Shown: piece by piece, positions 26,467 to 35,117 of the stretch | Numbering within the stretch: the stretch's first letter is position 1 | Layout of the letters: every line of letters begins with the position of its first letter | NCBI RefSeq assembly: GCF_036014195.1 | Contig: NZ_CP107918.1 | Coordinates: forward strand, 1,860,001-1,924,000 | Direction of reading: 5' to 3' | Length of the DNA: 64,000 bases | From: Streptomyces sp. NBC_00442 | GTDB taxonomy: Bacteria; Actinomycetota; Actinomycetes; Streptomycetales; Streptomycetaceae | Notes under the pieces: generated by a model | Told to the model about the DNA's origin: nothing | The model's database searches: none | Seen by the model: only the letters and a program-made list of their open reading frames with translations | Program-made: the position numbers and the translations under genes

Positions 26467-28335
26467 TCAGTCGTCTTCGTTGTCGCCGAAGTCGGGACGG
26501 ACTCCGCGGGCGGCCATGACCTCGTCGTTGGAGGTGCCGGCGGCGACCATCGGCCACACCTGGGCGTCCTCGTGGACGATGAAGTCGATCACGACGGGGC
26601 GGTCGTTGATGGAGTTGGCCTCCTGGATCGCCTTGTCGAGGTCCTCGGGGCGCTCGCAGCGGATCGCGTAACAGCCCATCGCCTCGGACAGCTTGACGAA
26701 GTCGGGGACGCGGGTGCCGCCGCTCGGCTTGCCGTCGGCGGCGATGCCGTTCTCGGGCCCGGAGTGCAGCACGGTGTTGGAGTAGCGCTGGTTGTAGAAC
26801 AGGGTCTGCCACTGGCGGACCATCCCGAGGGCGCCGTTGTTGATGATGGCGACCTTGATCGGGATGTTGTTGAGCGCGCAGGTGGTCAGTTCCTGGTTGG
26901 TCATCTGGAAGCAGCCGTCGCCGTCGATCGCCCAGACCATCCGGTCCGGCTGACCGGCCTTGGCGCCCATGGCGGCGGGGACCGCGTAGCCCATGGTTCC
27001 GGCGCCGCCCGAGTTCAGCCAGGTGGCGGGCAGTTCGTAGTTCACGAAGTGCGCGGCCCACATCTGGTGCTGGCCGACGCCGGCCGCGTAGATGGTGTCC
27101 GCGTCCGCGAGTTCGCCGATGCGCTGGATGACGCGCTGCGGGGACAGCGTGCCGTCGTTCGGCTCGTCGTAGCCCAGCGGGTAGGTCTCGCGCCAGCGGT
27201 TGAGGTCCTTCCACCAGGCGGTGTAGTCGCTCTTGTGGCCCTCGGAGTACTCGGCCTGGACGGCCTGGACCAGGTCGGCGATGACCTCGCGGGCGTCGCC
27301 CACGATCGGGACGTCGACCTCGCGGTTCTTGCCGATCTCGGCCGGGTCGATGTCCGCGTGGATGACCTTGGCGAACGGCGCGAAGCTGTCCAGCTTGCCG
27401 GTGACGCGGTCGTCGAAGCGCGTGCCGAGCGCGATGAGCAGGTCCGACTTCTGCAGTGCGGTGACGGCGGTGACCGCACCGTGCATGCCGGGCATTCCCA
27501 CGTGCAGCGGGTGGCTGTCGGGGAAGGCGCCGAGCGCCATCAGGGTGGTGGTGACGGGCGCTCCGGTGAGCTCGGCGAGGACCTTCAGCTCGGCGGTCGC
27601 GCCGGACTTCAGGACGCCGCCGCCGACGTACAGGACCGGGCGCTTGGACGCCACGATCAGCTTGGCGGCCTCGCGGATCTGCTTGGCGTGCGGCTTGGTG
27701 ACGGGCCGGTAGCCGGGCAGGTCGGTCTGCGGCGGCCAGGCGAAGGTGGTCTGCGCCTGGAGGGCGTCCTTGGCGATATCCACGAGGACGGGGCCCGGCC
27801 GGCCGGTCGAGGCGATGTGGAAGGCCTCGGCGATGGTGCGCGGGATGTCCTCGGCCTTGGTGACCAGGAAGTTGTGCTTGGTGATCGGCATCGTGATGCC
27901 GACGATGTCCGCCTCCTGGAAGGCGTCCGTACCGATGGCCTTGGAGGAGACCTGGCCGGTGATCGCGACCAGCGGCACCGAGTCCATGTGCGCGTCGGCG
28001 ATCGGGGTGACCAGGTTGGTGGCGCCGGGACCCGAGGTCGCCATGCACACGCCGACCTTGCCGGTGGCCTGCGCGTATCCGGTGGCGGCGTGGCCCGCGC
28101 CCTGCTCGTGGCGGACCAGGACGTGACGGACCCGGGTGGAGTCCATCATCGGGTCGTACGCCGGCAGGATGGCGCCGCCGGGGATGCCGAACACGACCTC
28201 CGCCCCGACTTCCTCGAGAGAACGGATGAGGGACTTCGCGCCCGTGACGTGCTCAACGGTCGCGGACTGGTGTCCGCCGTTACGGGGCCGCGGCTGCGGA
28301 TGGTGGGCCCCGGTGGCCTGCTCGGTCATCGGCAT
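26467..28335 (-). CDS. ilvB: acetolactate synthase large (catalytic) subunit
   Basis: 622 residues of a ThDP-, FAD- and Mg-dependent enzyme that condenses pyruvate with pyruvate or 2-oxobutyrate. It has the N-terminal pyrimidine-binding Glu region ([39 protein letters not shown]), a central FAD domain, and the ThDP GDG...NN motif ([34 protein letters not shown]). The N-terminal 35 residues are His/Pro/Arg-rich and not conserved. ATG 28335 (MPMTEQ) has a GAAGAGA site; ATG 28329 is an alternative. Expression is expected to be controlled by the upstream leader and attenuator. Confidence 0.96.
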   Translation of the reverse strand: MPMTEQATGAHHPQPRPRNGGHQSATVEHVTGAKSLIRSLEEVGAEVVFGIPGGAILPAYDPMMDSTRVRHVLVRHEQGAGHAATGYAQATGKVGVCMATSGPGATNLVTPIADAHMDSVPLVAITGQVSSKAIGTDAFQEADIVGITMPITKHNFLVTKAEDIPRTIAEAFHIASTGRPGPVLVDIAKDALQAQTTFAWPPQTDLPGYRPVTKPHAKQIREAAKLIVASKRPVLYVGGGVLKSGATAELKVLAELTGAPVTTTLMALGAFPDSHPLHVGMPGMHGAVTAVTALQKSDLLIALGTRFDDRVTGKLDSFAPFAKVIHADIDPAEIGKNREVDVPIVGDAREVIADLVQAVQAEYSEGHKSDYTAWWKDLNRWRETYPLGYDEPNDGTLSPQRVIQRIGELADADTIYAAGVGQHQMWAAHFVNYELPATWLNSGGAGTMGYAVPAAMGAKAGQPDRMVWAIDGDGCFQMTNQELTTCALNNIPIKVAIINNGALGMVRQWQTLFYNQRYSNTVLHSGPENGIAADGKPSGGTRVPDFVKLSEAMGCYAIRCERPEDLDKAIQEANSINDRPVVIDFIVHEDAQVWPMVAAGTSNDEVMAARGVRPDFGDNEDD

Positions 28336-28410
28336 TCTCTTCTCGAAGCTGAGGGTTTTTGCGGGGGTTCGGTCGAGACTTCGGTGGTGCTTGAGGGGTG
28401 CCAGTGCAAC

Positions 28411-28444
28411 AAAAAACCCCTCGTGCCGTGAGGCAAGCGAGGGG
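28411..28444 (-). terminator. ilvB transcription attenuator
   Basis: On the minus strand CCCCTCG pairs with CGAGGGG over a 14-nt loop and runs straight into six T residues (28411-28416). It lies 42 bp after the leader-peptide stop and 75 bp before ilvB. This is a Rho-independent terminator between a branched-chain-codon leader and the gene, as in classical attenuation. I did not resolve the competing antiterminator pairing. Confidence 0.9.
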
Positions 28445-28486
28445 AGCGCGTCGGGTGCGGTCTGCGGGGCCTGCAGGGGCTCCGCT

Positions 28487-28528
28487 TCAGCCGACGCGCT
28501 TTCCAAGTACGAGAATTCGGGTGCGCAT
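28487..28528 (-). CDS. ilvB leader peptide (13 aa)
   Basis: The peptide is [13 protein letters not shown], with Ile-Leu-Val-Leu in a row and a later Val. A GGAGGGAGG ribosome site lies about 10 bp upstream of ATG 28528. Ribosome stalling at these codons when branched-chain aminoacyl-tRNAs are scarce would prevent the downstream terminator from forming. The same peptide is, as I recall, conserved before ilvB in many actinobacteria. Confidence 0.9.
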   Translation of the reverse strand: MRTRILVLGKRVG

Positions 28529-28561
28529 GGCATTGACCCTCCCTCCGGCGCGCGGGTGGTG

Positions 28562-31500
28562 TCAAGTAGGTGGGACGGGCGTCTCATTATGTGAGCCGAG
28601 CAGGGGTCGGCTCCGGCCACTGAACACGGGGAGTGCGGCGGCCCCGCCCGGCACCGGGAATTCGCCGCGCGCCAGGGACCGCCGCAGCCGGTACTCGTCG
28701 AGCGGGCCGGAGAACGCCATGCCCTGTCCGTGCGTGCACCCCATGGCCCGCAGCGCCAAGACCTGCTCCGGCACGTCGAGCCCGTCGGCCACGGACTGCA
28801 TGCCGAGATCGCAGGCGATCCGGAGCAACCCCGCGGTGATCTTGTGCAGCCGGGCCGATTCGACGACGCCCTCGACGAGCCCCCTGTCCAGTTTCAGCAG
28901 GTCGATGGGGAGTCTGCGCAGCGCGTTGATGGCCGCGTAGCCGCTGCCGAACCCGTCGAGCGCGATCCGTACGCCCAGCCTGCGCAGCCCCACCAGGCGC
29001 CGCTCCAGCTCGTCGAAGGAGATCCTTGGGTCGCTGTCGCCCAGCTCGATGATCAGCGCGCCGGAGGGCAGCCCGTGCCGGGCGAGGAGGGCTTCCAGGA
29101 CGCCGATCGGCAGCGACTTGTCCAGCAGCCGCCGGGCCGACAGACGCACCGATACGGGCGCCGCGAAGCCCGCGCGCCTGCGTTCGGCGGCCAGTTCCAC
29201 GGCCTCTTCGAGCAGCCAGCGCCCCAGCTCGGCGGCGCGCTCGCTCTCGTCGGCGACCCGCAGGAACTCCGCCGGGGTGAACAGGATGCCCTGGGCCGAC
29301 CTCCAGCGGGCCTGGGCGGCGACGGCCGCGACCGCGCCGGTGGTGAGGTCGACGACCGGCTGGTGCAGCACGACGAACTCTCCGTCGCTCAAGGCCGTGC
29401 GCAGCCGGGCCGCGAGCTCGGACTTGCGGACGACCTCGGCCTGCATCTGCGGGGCGTACAGCTCGACCCGGTTCTTGCCGCCCTTCTTGGCGCGGTACAT
29501 CGCGAGGTCGGCGTTGCGCAGCAGCTCACCGGCGCCGACGCCCGGGTCGGCGAAGGCGACGCCGATGGAGGCCGCGACCCGGACCTCGTGGCCGTCGATC
29601 CGGTAGGGCTGCGACAGGGTCAGGCGCAGCCGGTCGGCGATCTCGCGGACGTGGTACTCGCGGGCCGCCCGGTCGCGGGTACCGTCGCCGAGGATCAGCG
29701 CGGCGAACTCGTCGCCGCCGAACCGGGCGGCGGTGTCGCCCGCGCGTACGGATTCGTGGAGGCGGCGGGCGGCCTGGATGAGCAGTTCGTCGCCGGCCTG
29801 GTGGCCGATGGTGTCGTTGACCTGTTTGAAGCCGTCGAGGTCGATGAAGAGCACGGCGGTGCCGGGGTCGGTGGTGCGCCGGCCGCCGAGCGCCTTGCGC
29901 ACCCGCTTGGTGAACAGGGCGCGGTTGGGCAGGTCGGTCAGCGGGTCGTGCTCGGCGTTGTGCTCCAACTGCGCCTGGAGGCGCACGCGTTCGGTCACGT
30001 CACGGCTGTTGAGGATGAGCCCGCCCTGATGGCGGTTGACGGTCGACTCCACGTTGAGCCACTCGCCGGTGCCCGACCTGAAGCGGCATTCGATCCGCGT
30101 CGTGGGCTCCTCGGCGGGTGGCGCCGCCAGAAACCGGCGCACCTCGTGCACCACCCGGCCGAGGTCCTCGGGGTGGATGAGCGAGGCGAGTTCGGAGCCG
30201 ACCAGTTCCTCCGCGTCCCGTCCGTAGACCCCGGCGGCGGCCGGGCTGACGTAGCGCAGCATTCCGGTGGGCGCGGCGATCATGATGACGTCGCTCGATC
30301 CCTGCACCAGGGAGCGGAAGTGGTTCTCCTTCTGGGCCAGTTCATGGGTGAGCGCGATGTTGTCGAGCAGCATGATCCCCTGGCGGACCACCAGGGCGAG
30401 CACCACGGTGCAGCCGGTGAAGACGACCATCCGGTCGACCCTGTGGCCCTCGATGACGTTGTAGAGGATGCCCAGGGTGCAGACGGCGGCCGCGAGGTAC
30501 GGCGTGAGCGCGGCGAGCGAGCTGGCGAGCGGCCGGGTCGTCGGCAGGGGGTGCGGGCGGCCTCGGCCGGCGGCGGGCCGCGCGCCGGGCGGGGCCGCGG
30601 CCGGCCCGCGCGGCGGCGCGGCGGGGAGCCTGCGGGCGCCCCAGGGTGCGTAGGCGAGCAGCAGGGAGCCGGCGAACCATCCCGCATCGAGGAGCTGGCC
30701 CGAGCGGTAGTGCTCGCGCAGCAGCGGCGAGGTGAACAAGGCGTCGCACAGCACGGTCAGGGCGAGCGCCGCGATCGCGGTGTTCACCGCGGACCGGTTG
30801 GCCGACGAGCGCCGGAAGTGCAGCGCGAGCACCATGCTGACCAGCACGATGTCGAGCAGCGGGTAGGCGAGGGTGAGGGTGGCGTGGGCCACTCCCTCGC
30901 CCTCGCCCTCGTGTGCCGTGCGGGCGAGGGCCAGGCTCCAGGACAGGGTGAGCAGGGAACCGCCGATCAGCCAGGAGTCGAGGCCGAGGCAGACCCAGCC
31001 CGCCCTGGTGACGGGGCGTTTGGCGAGGACGAGAAGGCCCACGATGGCGGGCGGCGCGAAGCAGAGGAAGAAGAAGTCGGCGGGCGAGGGGGTGGGCACC
31101 TGGCGCCGCAGCACCACCTCGTACCAGCCCCAGACGCCGTTGCCGCAGGCGGCCATGGCGGAGGAGAAGGAGAACAGCAGCCAGGCCGGCCGGAAGCTGC
31201 TCTCGCTCTCCGCGTCCCGTGCGTACAGGAAGCAGGAGACCGCGGCGATCAGGGCCGCGCAGGCGAGCCCGAAGTCGCCCATGATCAGCGCGAGTTCCTC
31301 GGAACCCCAGCCCAGGAATGCGCCGGTGGCATATCCCGCACAGATCAGTGCGAGGACCAGTTGGGAGACCATGCCGGGCCCGCCGCCGGCGATCGGGGGA
31401 CGGGTCAGAACCGCACCCGGGGCGCTCACCGGACCGCTCCCCGCCACCGGGCCCGCAGCGGGGTCCGGGCCGGAAGGGGCCGGCCGTCGAAATCGCCGGC

Positions 31501-31753
31501 CCGCGAGCCGTGTTTCCGGGCGCCGTTCGTCGTTGTTCCGCTTATCGCCCCGGCGGTCGCCGCTCCACCGCGGTGCATCGCTGTGCGGTGTGCGCGGCGG
31601 GCTTGCCGCAGGCGGCTCCGCCGCGTCGGATCGTTCGTCCATTGGCCGTGCATCGCCCGTCGCCCCCCTCGCAGTGATCGCTCGCCCGCGCCGTAGACGC
31701 ACGGCGCCGGCCCCCGGTCGGGACGATACACCAGTCTCGTCACTCAGGGACAT
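28562..31753 (-). CDS. membrane c-di-GMP protein: MASE-like/PAS/GGDEF/degenerate EAL
   Basis: 1063 residues. A Pro/Arg-rich N-terminus (1-120) is followed by about ten transmembrane helices (125-470), a PAS domain (about 480-600), GGDEF at 679-683 with an intact RAGD inhibitory site just before, and a C-terminal EAL-like domain. The EAL core is AAQ at 812-814. Other catalytic positions are also changed: VNLS to VRLS, DDFG to DGFG, and AEG to ADG. So it looks like a diguanylate cyclase with a non-catalytic, perhaps c-di-GMP- or GTP-binding, EAL fold. ATG 31753 sits 5 bp after a TATAGG box, suggesting a leaderless transcript; GTG/ATG 31804 is the alternative. Its 3' end is only 33 bp from the ilvB leader. 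Confidence 0.88.
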   Translation of the reverse strand: MSLSDETGVSSRPGAGAVRLRRGRAITARGATGDARPMDERSDAAEPPAASPPRTPHSDAPRWSGDRRGDKRNNDERRPETRLAGRRFRRPAPSGPDPAAGPVAGSGPVSAPGAVLTRPPIAGGGPGMVSQLVLALICAGYATGAFLGWGSEELALIMGDFGLACAALIAAVSCFLYARDAESESSFRPAWLLFSFSSAMAACGNGVWGWYEVVLRRQVPTPSPADFFFLCFAPPAIVGLLVLAKRPVTRAGWVCLGLDSWLIGGSLLTLSWSLALARTAHEGEGEGVAHATLTLAYPLLDIVLVSMVLALHFRRSSANRSAVNTAIAALALTVLCDALFTSPLLREHYRSGQLLDAGWFAGSLLLAYAPWGARRLPAAPPRGPAAAPPGARPAAGRGRPHPLPTTRPLASSLAALTPYLAAAVCTLGILYNVIEGHRVDRMVVFTGCTVVLALVVRQGIMLLDNIALTHELAQKENHFRSLVQGSSDVIMIAAPTGMLRYVSPAAAGVYGRDAEELVGSELASLIHPEDLGRVVHEVRRFLAAPPAEEPTTRIECRFRSGTGEWLNVESTVNRHQGGLILNSRDVTERVRLQAQLEHNAEHDPLTDLPNRALFTKRVRKALGGRRTTDPGTAVLFIDLDGFKQVNDTIGHQAGDELLIQAARRLHESVRAGDTAARFGGDEFAALILGDGTRDRAAREYHVREIADRLRLTLSQPYRIDGHEVRVAASIGVAFADPGVGAGELLRNADLAMYRAKKGGKNRVELYAPQMQAEVVRKSELAARLRTALSDGEFVVLHQPVVDLTTGAVAAVAAQARWRSAQGILFTPAEFLRVADESERAAELGRWLLEEAVELAAERRRAGFAAPVSVRLSARRLLDKSLPIGVLEALLARHGLPSGALIIELGDSDPRISFDELERRLVGLRRLGVRIALDGFGSGYAAINALRRLPIDLLKLDRGLVEGVVESARLHKITAGLLRIACDLGMQSVADGLDVPEQVLALRAMGCTHGQGMAFSGPLDEYRLRRSLARGEFPVPGGAAALPVFSGRSRPLLGSHNETPVPPT

Positions 31754-31774
31754 AGTCCCTATACGCTCAGTGAC
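31739..31774. promoter_or_regulatory. nested palindrome with BldD-box-like halves over the start codon
   Basis: GTCACT...AGTGAC arms enclose an inner AGGGAC-TAT-GTCCCT palindrome covering the start codon of the GGDEF gene. The plus-strand left half (31739-31753) matches 8 of 9 fixed positions of the published BldD consensus, and the right half, read on the minus strand (31774-31760), matches 7 of 9. BldD is known to control several c-di-GMP enzyme genes in Streptomyces. Binding here is inferred. Confidence 0.5.
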
Positions 31775-31822
31775 AGTGCGCAGTCGTGAGGGCACCCGGT
31801 GCACCCGAACCGCTGCGGAGCG

Positions 31823-32764
31823 TTACTGATCCGTCGTCAGAACCACGTTGGCGAGCGGCTCTTGGGCCACGAAGCGGGTGAGCTGAGCGACGAGCAGGCG
31901 CTTGGCCCGGGGCAGGAAGGCCGAGCTCGAACCGCCCACGTGGGGGCTGATGAGAACGTTCGGAGCGGTCCACAACGGGTGCCCGGCGGGCAGGGGTTCG
32001 GGGTCGGTGACATCCAGTGCCGCGTGCAGGCGTCCGGACTTCAGTTCGGCCAGCAGCGCCTCGGTGTCCACGACCGGCCCGCGCGCGACGTTCACCAGGA
32101 GCGCTCCGTCCTTCATCCGGCCCAGGAACGCGGCGTCCACCAGGCCCTTCGTCCGTTCGGTCAGGGGGGTGCAGACGATGACGACGTCCGCCGGCGGGAG
32201 CAGTGCGGGCAGATCGGTCCACGCGTGCACGGCACCGCGCTCCGTGGTGCGCGAGGAGCGCGCGACGCGCGCCACCCGCGCGCACTCGAAGGGCGCGAGC
32301 CGGTCCTCGACGGCGGCGCCGATCGATCCGTACCCCACGATCAGGACCGACTTGTCGGCGAGGGCGGGATAGAACCCCGCACGCCATTCGTGCCGCTCCT
32401 GCCCCCGGACGAACCCCGGGATCCCGCGCAGCGAGGCGAGCACGAGGGCCAGGGTCAGTTCGGCGGTGGACGCCTCGTGGACCCCGCGTGCGTTGCACAG
32501 GCGTACGCCGGGCGGCAGCAGGCCGATGCCGGGCTGTACGTGGTCGATGCCGGCGGTCAGCGTCTGCACGACGCGCAGGCCCGTCATGGCGGCCAGGGGG
32601 CGCACCGCGGTCTCGGACGGCTTCATGTACGGGACCACGTAGACGGCGCACTCGGCCGGGTCCGCGGGGAAGTCGGGGCCGCCGTCCCAGACCCGGTAGT
32701 CCAGGGAGTCGGGAAGGCCGGGGACATCGGCCGGGTCGAAGGGGATCCACACGTCTGCGCTCAT
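31823..32764 (-). CDS. D-isomer-specific 2-hydroxyacid dehydrogenase
   Basis: 313 residues. NAD-binding VLIVGYGSIGAAVEDRL, catalytic Arg in NVARGPVVDTEALL, the Glu in DPEPLPAGHPLW, and His in ISPHVGGSSSAF make an intact active site of the family. The substrate is not fixed by the sequence; phosphoglycerate is unlikely given the missing ACT domain. Read from ATG 32764. It lies upstream of the GGDEF gene on the same strand at a 69-bp distance, and divergent from the aldo/keto reductase. Confidence 0.9.
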   Translation of the reverse strand: MSADVWIPFDPADVPGLPDSLDYRVWDGGPDFPADPAECAVYVVPYMKPSETAVRPLAAMTGLRVVQTLTAGIDHVQPGIGLLPPGVRLCNARGVHEASTAELTLALVLASLRGIPGFVRGQERHEWRAGFYPALADKSVLIVGYGSIGAAVEDRLAPFECARVARVARSSRTTERGAVHAWTDLPALLPPADVVIVCTPLTERTKGLVDAAFLGRMKDGALLVNVARGPVVDTEALLAELKSGRLHAALDVTDPEPLPAGHPLWTAPNVLISPHVGGSSSAFLPRAKRLLVAQLTRFVAQEPLANVVLTTDQ

Positions 32765-32839
32765 GGTCGGGAGGCTATGCGAAGAGCCGCGGAGGCCAGA
32801 GGTTAGTTTGGGGAGCGACGAGGGAGGGGATCCGGCCAG

Positions 32840-33853
32840 GTGGAGCGCAGGACAATCGGGGCGGGGGCTCTGCGGGCGGGCGCGATCGGGCTCGGCTGCA
32901 TGCCGATGAGCTGGGGCTACACCCGCTCGCAACAGGACCTGGAACGCTCCGTCGCAGCCCTGCACGCCGCCCTGGACACCGGCGCGAATCTGCTGGACAC
33001 CGCCGACATGTACGGCCCGTTCACCAACGAGCTCCTGATCGGGCGGGTCCTCAAGGAGCGCAGGGGCGAGGCGTTCGTCGCCACCAAGTGCGGGCTCCTG
33101 GTGGGCGGTGACCAGCACGTGGTCGCCAACGGCCGCCCCGGGTACGTGCGTCGGGCGTGCGACGCCTCGCTGCGCCGCCTGGGGACCGAGGTCATCGACC
33201 TCTATCTGCTGCACCGCGCGGACCCCGAGGTCCCCGTCGAGGAGACCTGGGGCGCGATGGCCGGGCTCGTGACGGCGGGCAAGGTTCGGGCGCTCGGGCT
33301 CAGCGCGATGGGCGCGCGGGCGGTGCGGCGCACGACGCCGGTGGCCGGGGTGCACGGGCTGCACGTGGGCCGCTACGAGTCGACGGTGCGGCTGCTCCAG
33401 CGCGTGCAGCAGGTCTTCCCGGTCGCGGCCGTGCAGGCGGAGTTGTCCGTCTGGTCGCGTGAGGCCCTCGACGCGCTGCTGCCGTGGTGCACGCCGCGGG
33501 GCGTGGCCCTGCTCGCCGCGATGCCGCTGGGCAACGGGTTCCTGACCGGCACGCTCACCCCCGGGCAGGGCTTCGAGCCGGACGACATCCGGGCCCGGCA
33601 CCCCCGTTTCACGGCGGAGATGATGGCGGCCAACCAGCCCGTGGTGGCGGGCCTGCGCCGGGTCGCCGAGCGGCACGGGGCGACGCCGGGGCAGGTGGCG
33701 CTCGCCTGGCTGCTGCGCCTCGGCCCCCAGGTCATTCCCGTTCCCGGCGCCAAGCGCGAGGAGTGGGTGCGCGAGAACGCCCGCGCGGCGGAGCTCTCCC
33801 TCACCCCGCGCGACCTGGCGGACCTGGCGGCGCTTCCCGCGGCTCGCGACTGA
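32840..33853 (+). CDS. aldo/keto reductase
   Basis: 337 residues from GTG. The catalytic tetrad is visible: Asp and Tyr in LLDTADMYGPFTNE, Lys in FVATKCG, and His in YLLHRAD. The cofactor segment near the C-terminus (VIPVPGAKREEWVRENARA) suits NADPH. AKR12/13-like in length. It starts 76 bp from the divergent hydroxyacid dehydrogenase. An unspecified carbonyl is reduced in the cytoplasm. Confidence 0.93.
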   Translation: MERRTIGAGALRAGAIGLGCMPMSWGYTRSQQDLERSVAALHAALDTGANLLDTADMYGPFTNELLIGRVLKERRGEAFVATKCGLLVGGDQHVVANGRPGYVRRACDASLRRLGTEVIDLYLLHRADPEVPVEETWGAMAGLVTAGKVRALGLSAMGARAVRRTTPVAGVHGLHVGRYESTVRLLQRVQQVFPVAAVQAELSVWSREALDALLPWCTPRGVALLAAMPLGNGFLTGTLTPGQGFEPDDIRARHPRFTAEMMAANQPVVAGLRRVAERHGATPGQVALAWLLRLGPQVIPVPGAKREEWVRENARAAELSLTPRDLADLAALPAARD

Positions 33854-33926
33854 GCGGGGCGGCCGCACCGGCCCGGACCCGCAGAATGGGGCCAGCGCAT
33901 CGACCCCGTCGAAGGGAACCACCACC

Positions 33927-35078
33927 GTGCGACGAACCACCGTGGCCACCGCCCTGGCCGCAGCCGCGCTCGTGCTCGCGGCCGGCTGCTCCTCCGGCTC
34001 CCCGCAGCCGCAGGGCCGGGGCGCGGCATCCGGGACGGGGGCGAGCACCCCGGCCGCGACGCCCACCGTCCGACTGCCGCCCGCCAAGGGCTCGGTCAAG
34101 GTGGTCAGGACCGTCGCCCAGGACCTGAAGTCGCCCTGGGGCATCGCCGCGCTGCCCGAGGGCGGACTCCTCGTCGGCTCCCGGGACGACGGCTCCGTCC
34201 TGCACGTGGACACCACGACCGGCAAGAAGACCGCCGTGGGCAGCGTGCCGGGCGTCGACCACCAGGGCGAGGGCGGTCTGCTGGGGCTCGCCCTCTCCCC
34301 CACGTACGGCGCCGACCACCTGGTCTACGCGTACTTCACCACCGAGTCCGACAACCGCATCGCCCGCATGATCTACGACCCGAAGCGGCCCGCGGGCGAG
34401 CAGTTGGGGGCGCCCGACACGATCCTGCGCGCGATCCCCAAGGGCGCCGTCCACAACGGAGGGCAGATCGCCTTCGGCCCCGACCGGATGCTCTACGCCG
34501 GGACCGGCGAGACCGGTGACCGCGGGCTCGCCCAGGACAACAAGTCGCTCGGCGGGAAGATCCTGCGGATGACGCCCGACGGCCAGCCCGCGTACGGCAA
34601 TCCGGACGCGGACTCCGTCGTCTACTCCCCCGGGCACCGCAACGTCCAGGGCCTCGCCTGGGACGGCGCGAACCGGCTGTGGGCCTCGGAGTTCGGGCAG
34701 GACACCTGGGACGAGCTCAACTTCATCGAGCCCGGCAAGAACTACGGCTGGCCCGTCGTGGAGGGCCAGGGCGGCAAGCCGGGGTACGTCGATCCCGTCG
34801 CCCAGTGGAAGACCTCGGAGGCATCGCCCAGCGGGATCGCGTTCAGCGACGGCTCGGTGTGGCTGGCCGCGCTCAAGGGTGAGCGGCTGTGGCGCGTCCC
34901 GCTGAACGGCACCAAGGCGCTCGCCGCCCCCGAGGCATTCCTCACCGGGCAGTACGGGCGGCTGCGCACCGTGCTCGCGGCGGGCGCGGGAAAGCTCTGG
35001 GTCCTCACCAACAACACCGATTCGCGCGGCACCCCGAAGCCCGGCGACGACCGCATCCTGGAGCTGGACGTCACGTAG
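33927..35078 (+). CDS. lipoprotein PQQ-dependent sugar dehydrogenase-like protein
   Basis: 383 residues from GTG. A signal peptide ends in the lipobox LAAGC (Cys21), then a Ser/Gly/Ala linker. The beta-propeller of the soluble aldose sugar dehydrogenase (GSDH/YliI) family follows, with LKSPWGIAALPEGGLLVGSRDDG, GGLLGLALSPTYGADHLVYAYFTT, VHNGGQIAFGPDRMLYAGTGETGD, YSPGHRNVQGLAWD and GKNYGWPVVEG. It would oxidise sugars at the cell surface if PQQ is available; no PQQ synthesis genes are in the window. Confidence 0.9.
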   Translation: MRRTTVATALAAAALVLAAGCSSGSPQPQGRGAASGTGASTPAATPTVRLPPAKGSVKVVRTVAQDLKSPWGIAALPEGGLLVGSRDDGSVLHVDTTTGKKTAVGSVPGVDHQGEGGLLGLALSPTYGADHLVYAYFTTESDNRIARMIYDPKRPAGEQLGAPDTILRAIPKGAVHNGGQIAFGPDRMLYAGTGETGDRGLAQDNKSLGGKILRMTPDGQPAYGNPDADSVVYSPGHRNVQGLAWDGANRLWASEFGQDTWDELNFIEPGKNYGWPVVEGQGGKPGYVDPVAQWKTSEASPSGIAFSDGSVWLAALKGERLWRVPLNGTKALAAPEAFLTGQYGRLRTVLAAGAGKLWVLTNNTDSRGTPKPGDDRILELDVT

Positions 35079-35117
35079 GCGGCACGGCCGGGGCCCTGGG
35101 GCCCCGGGGGTGCGCGG

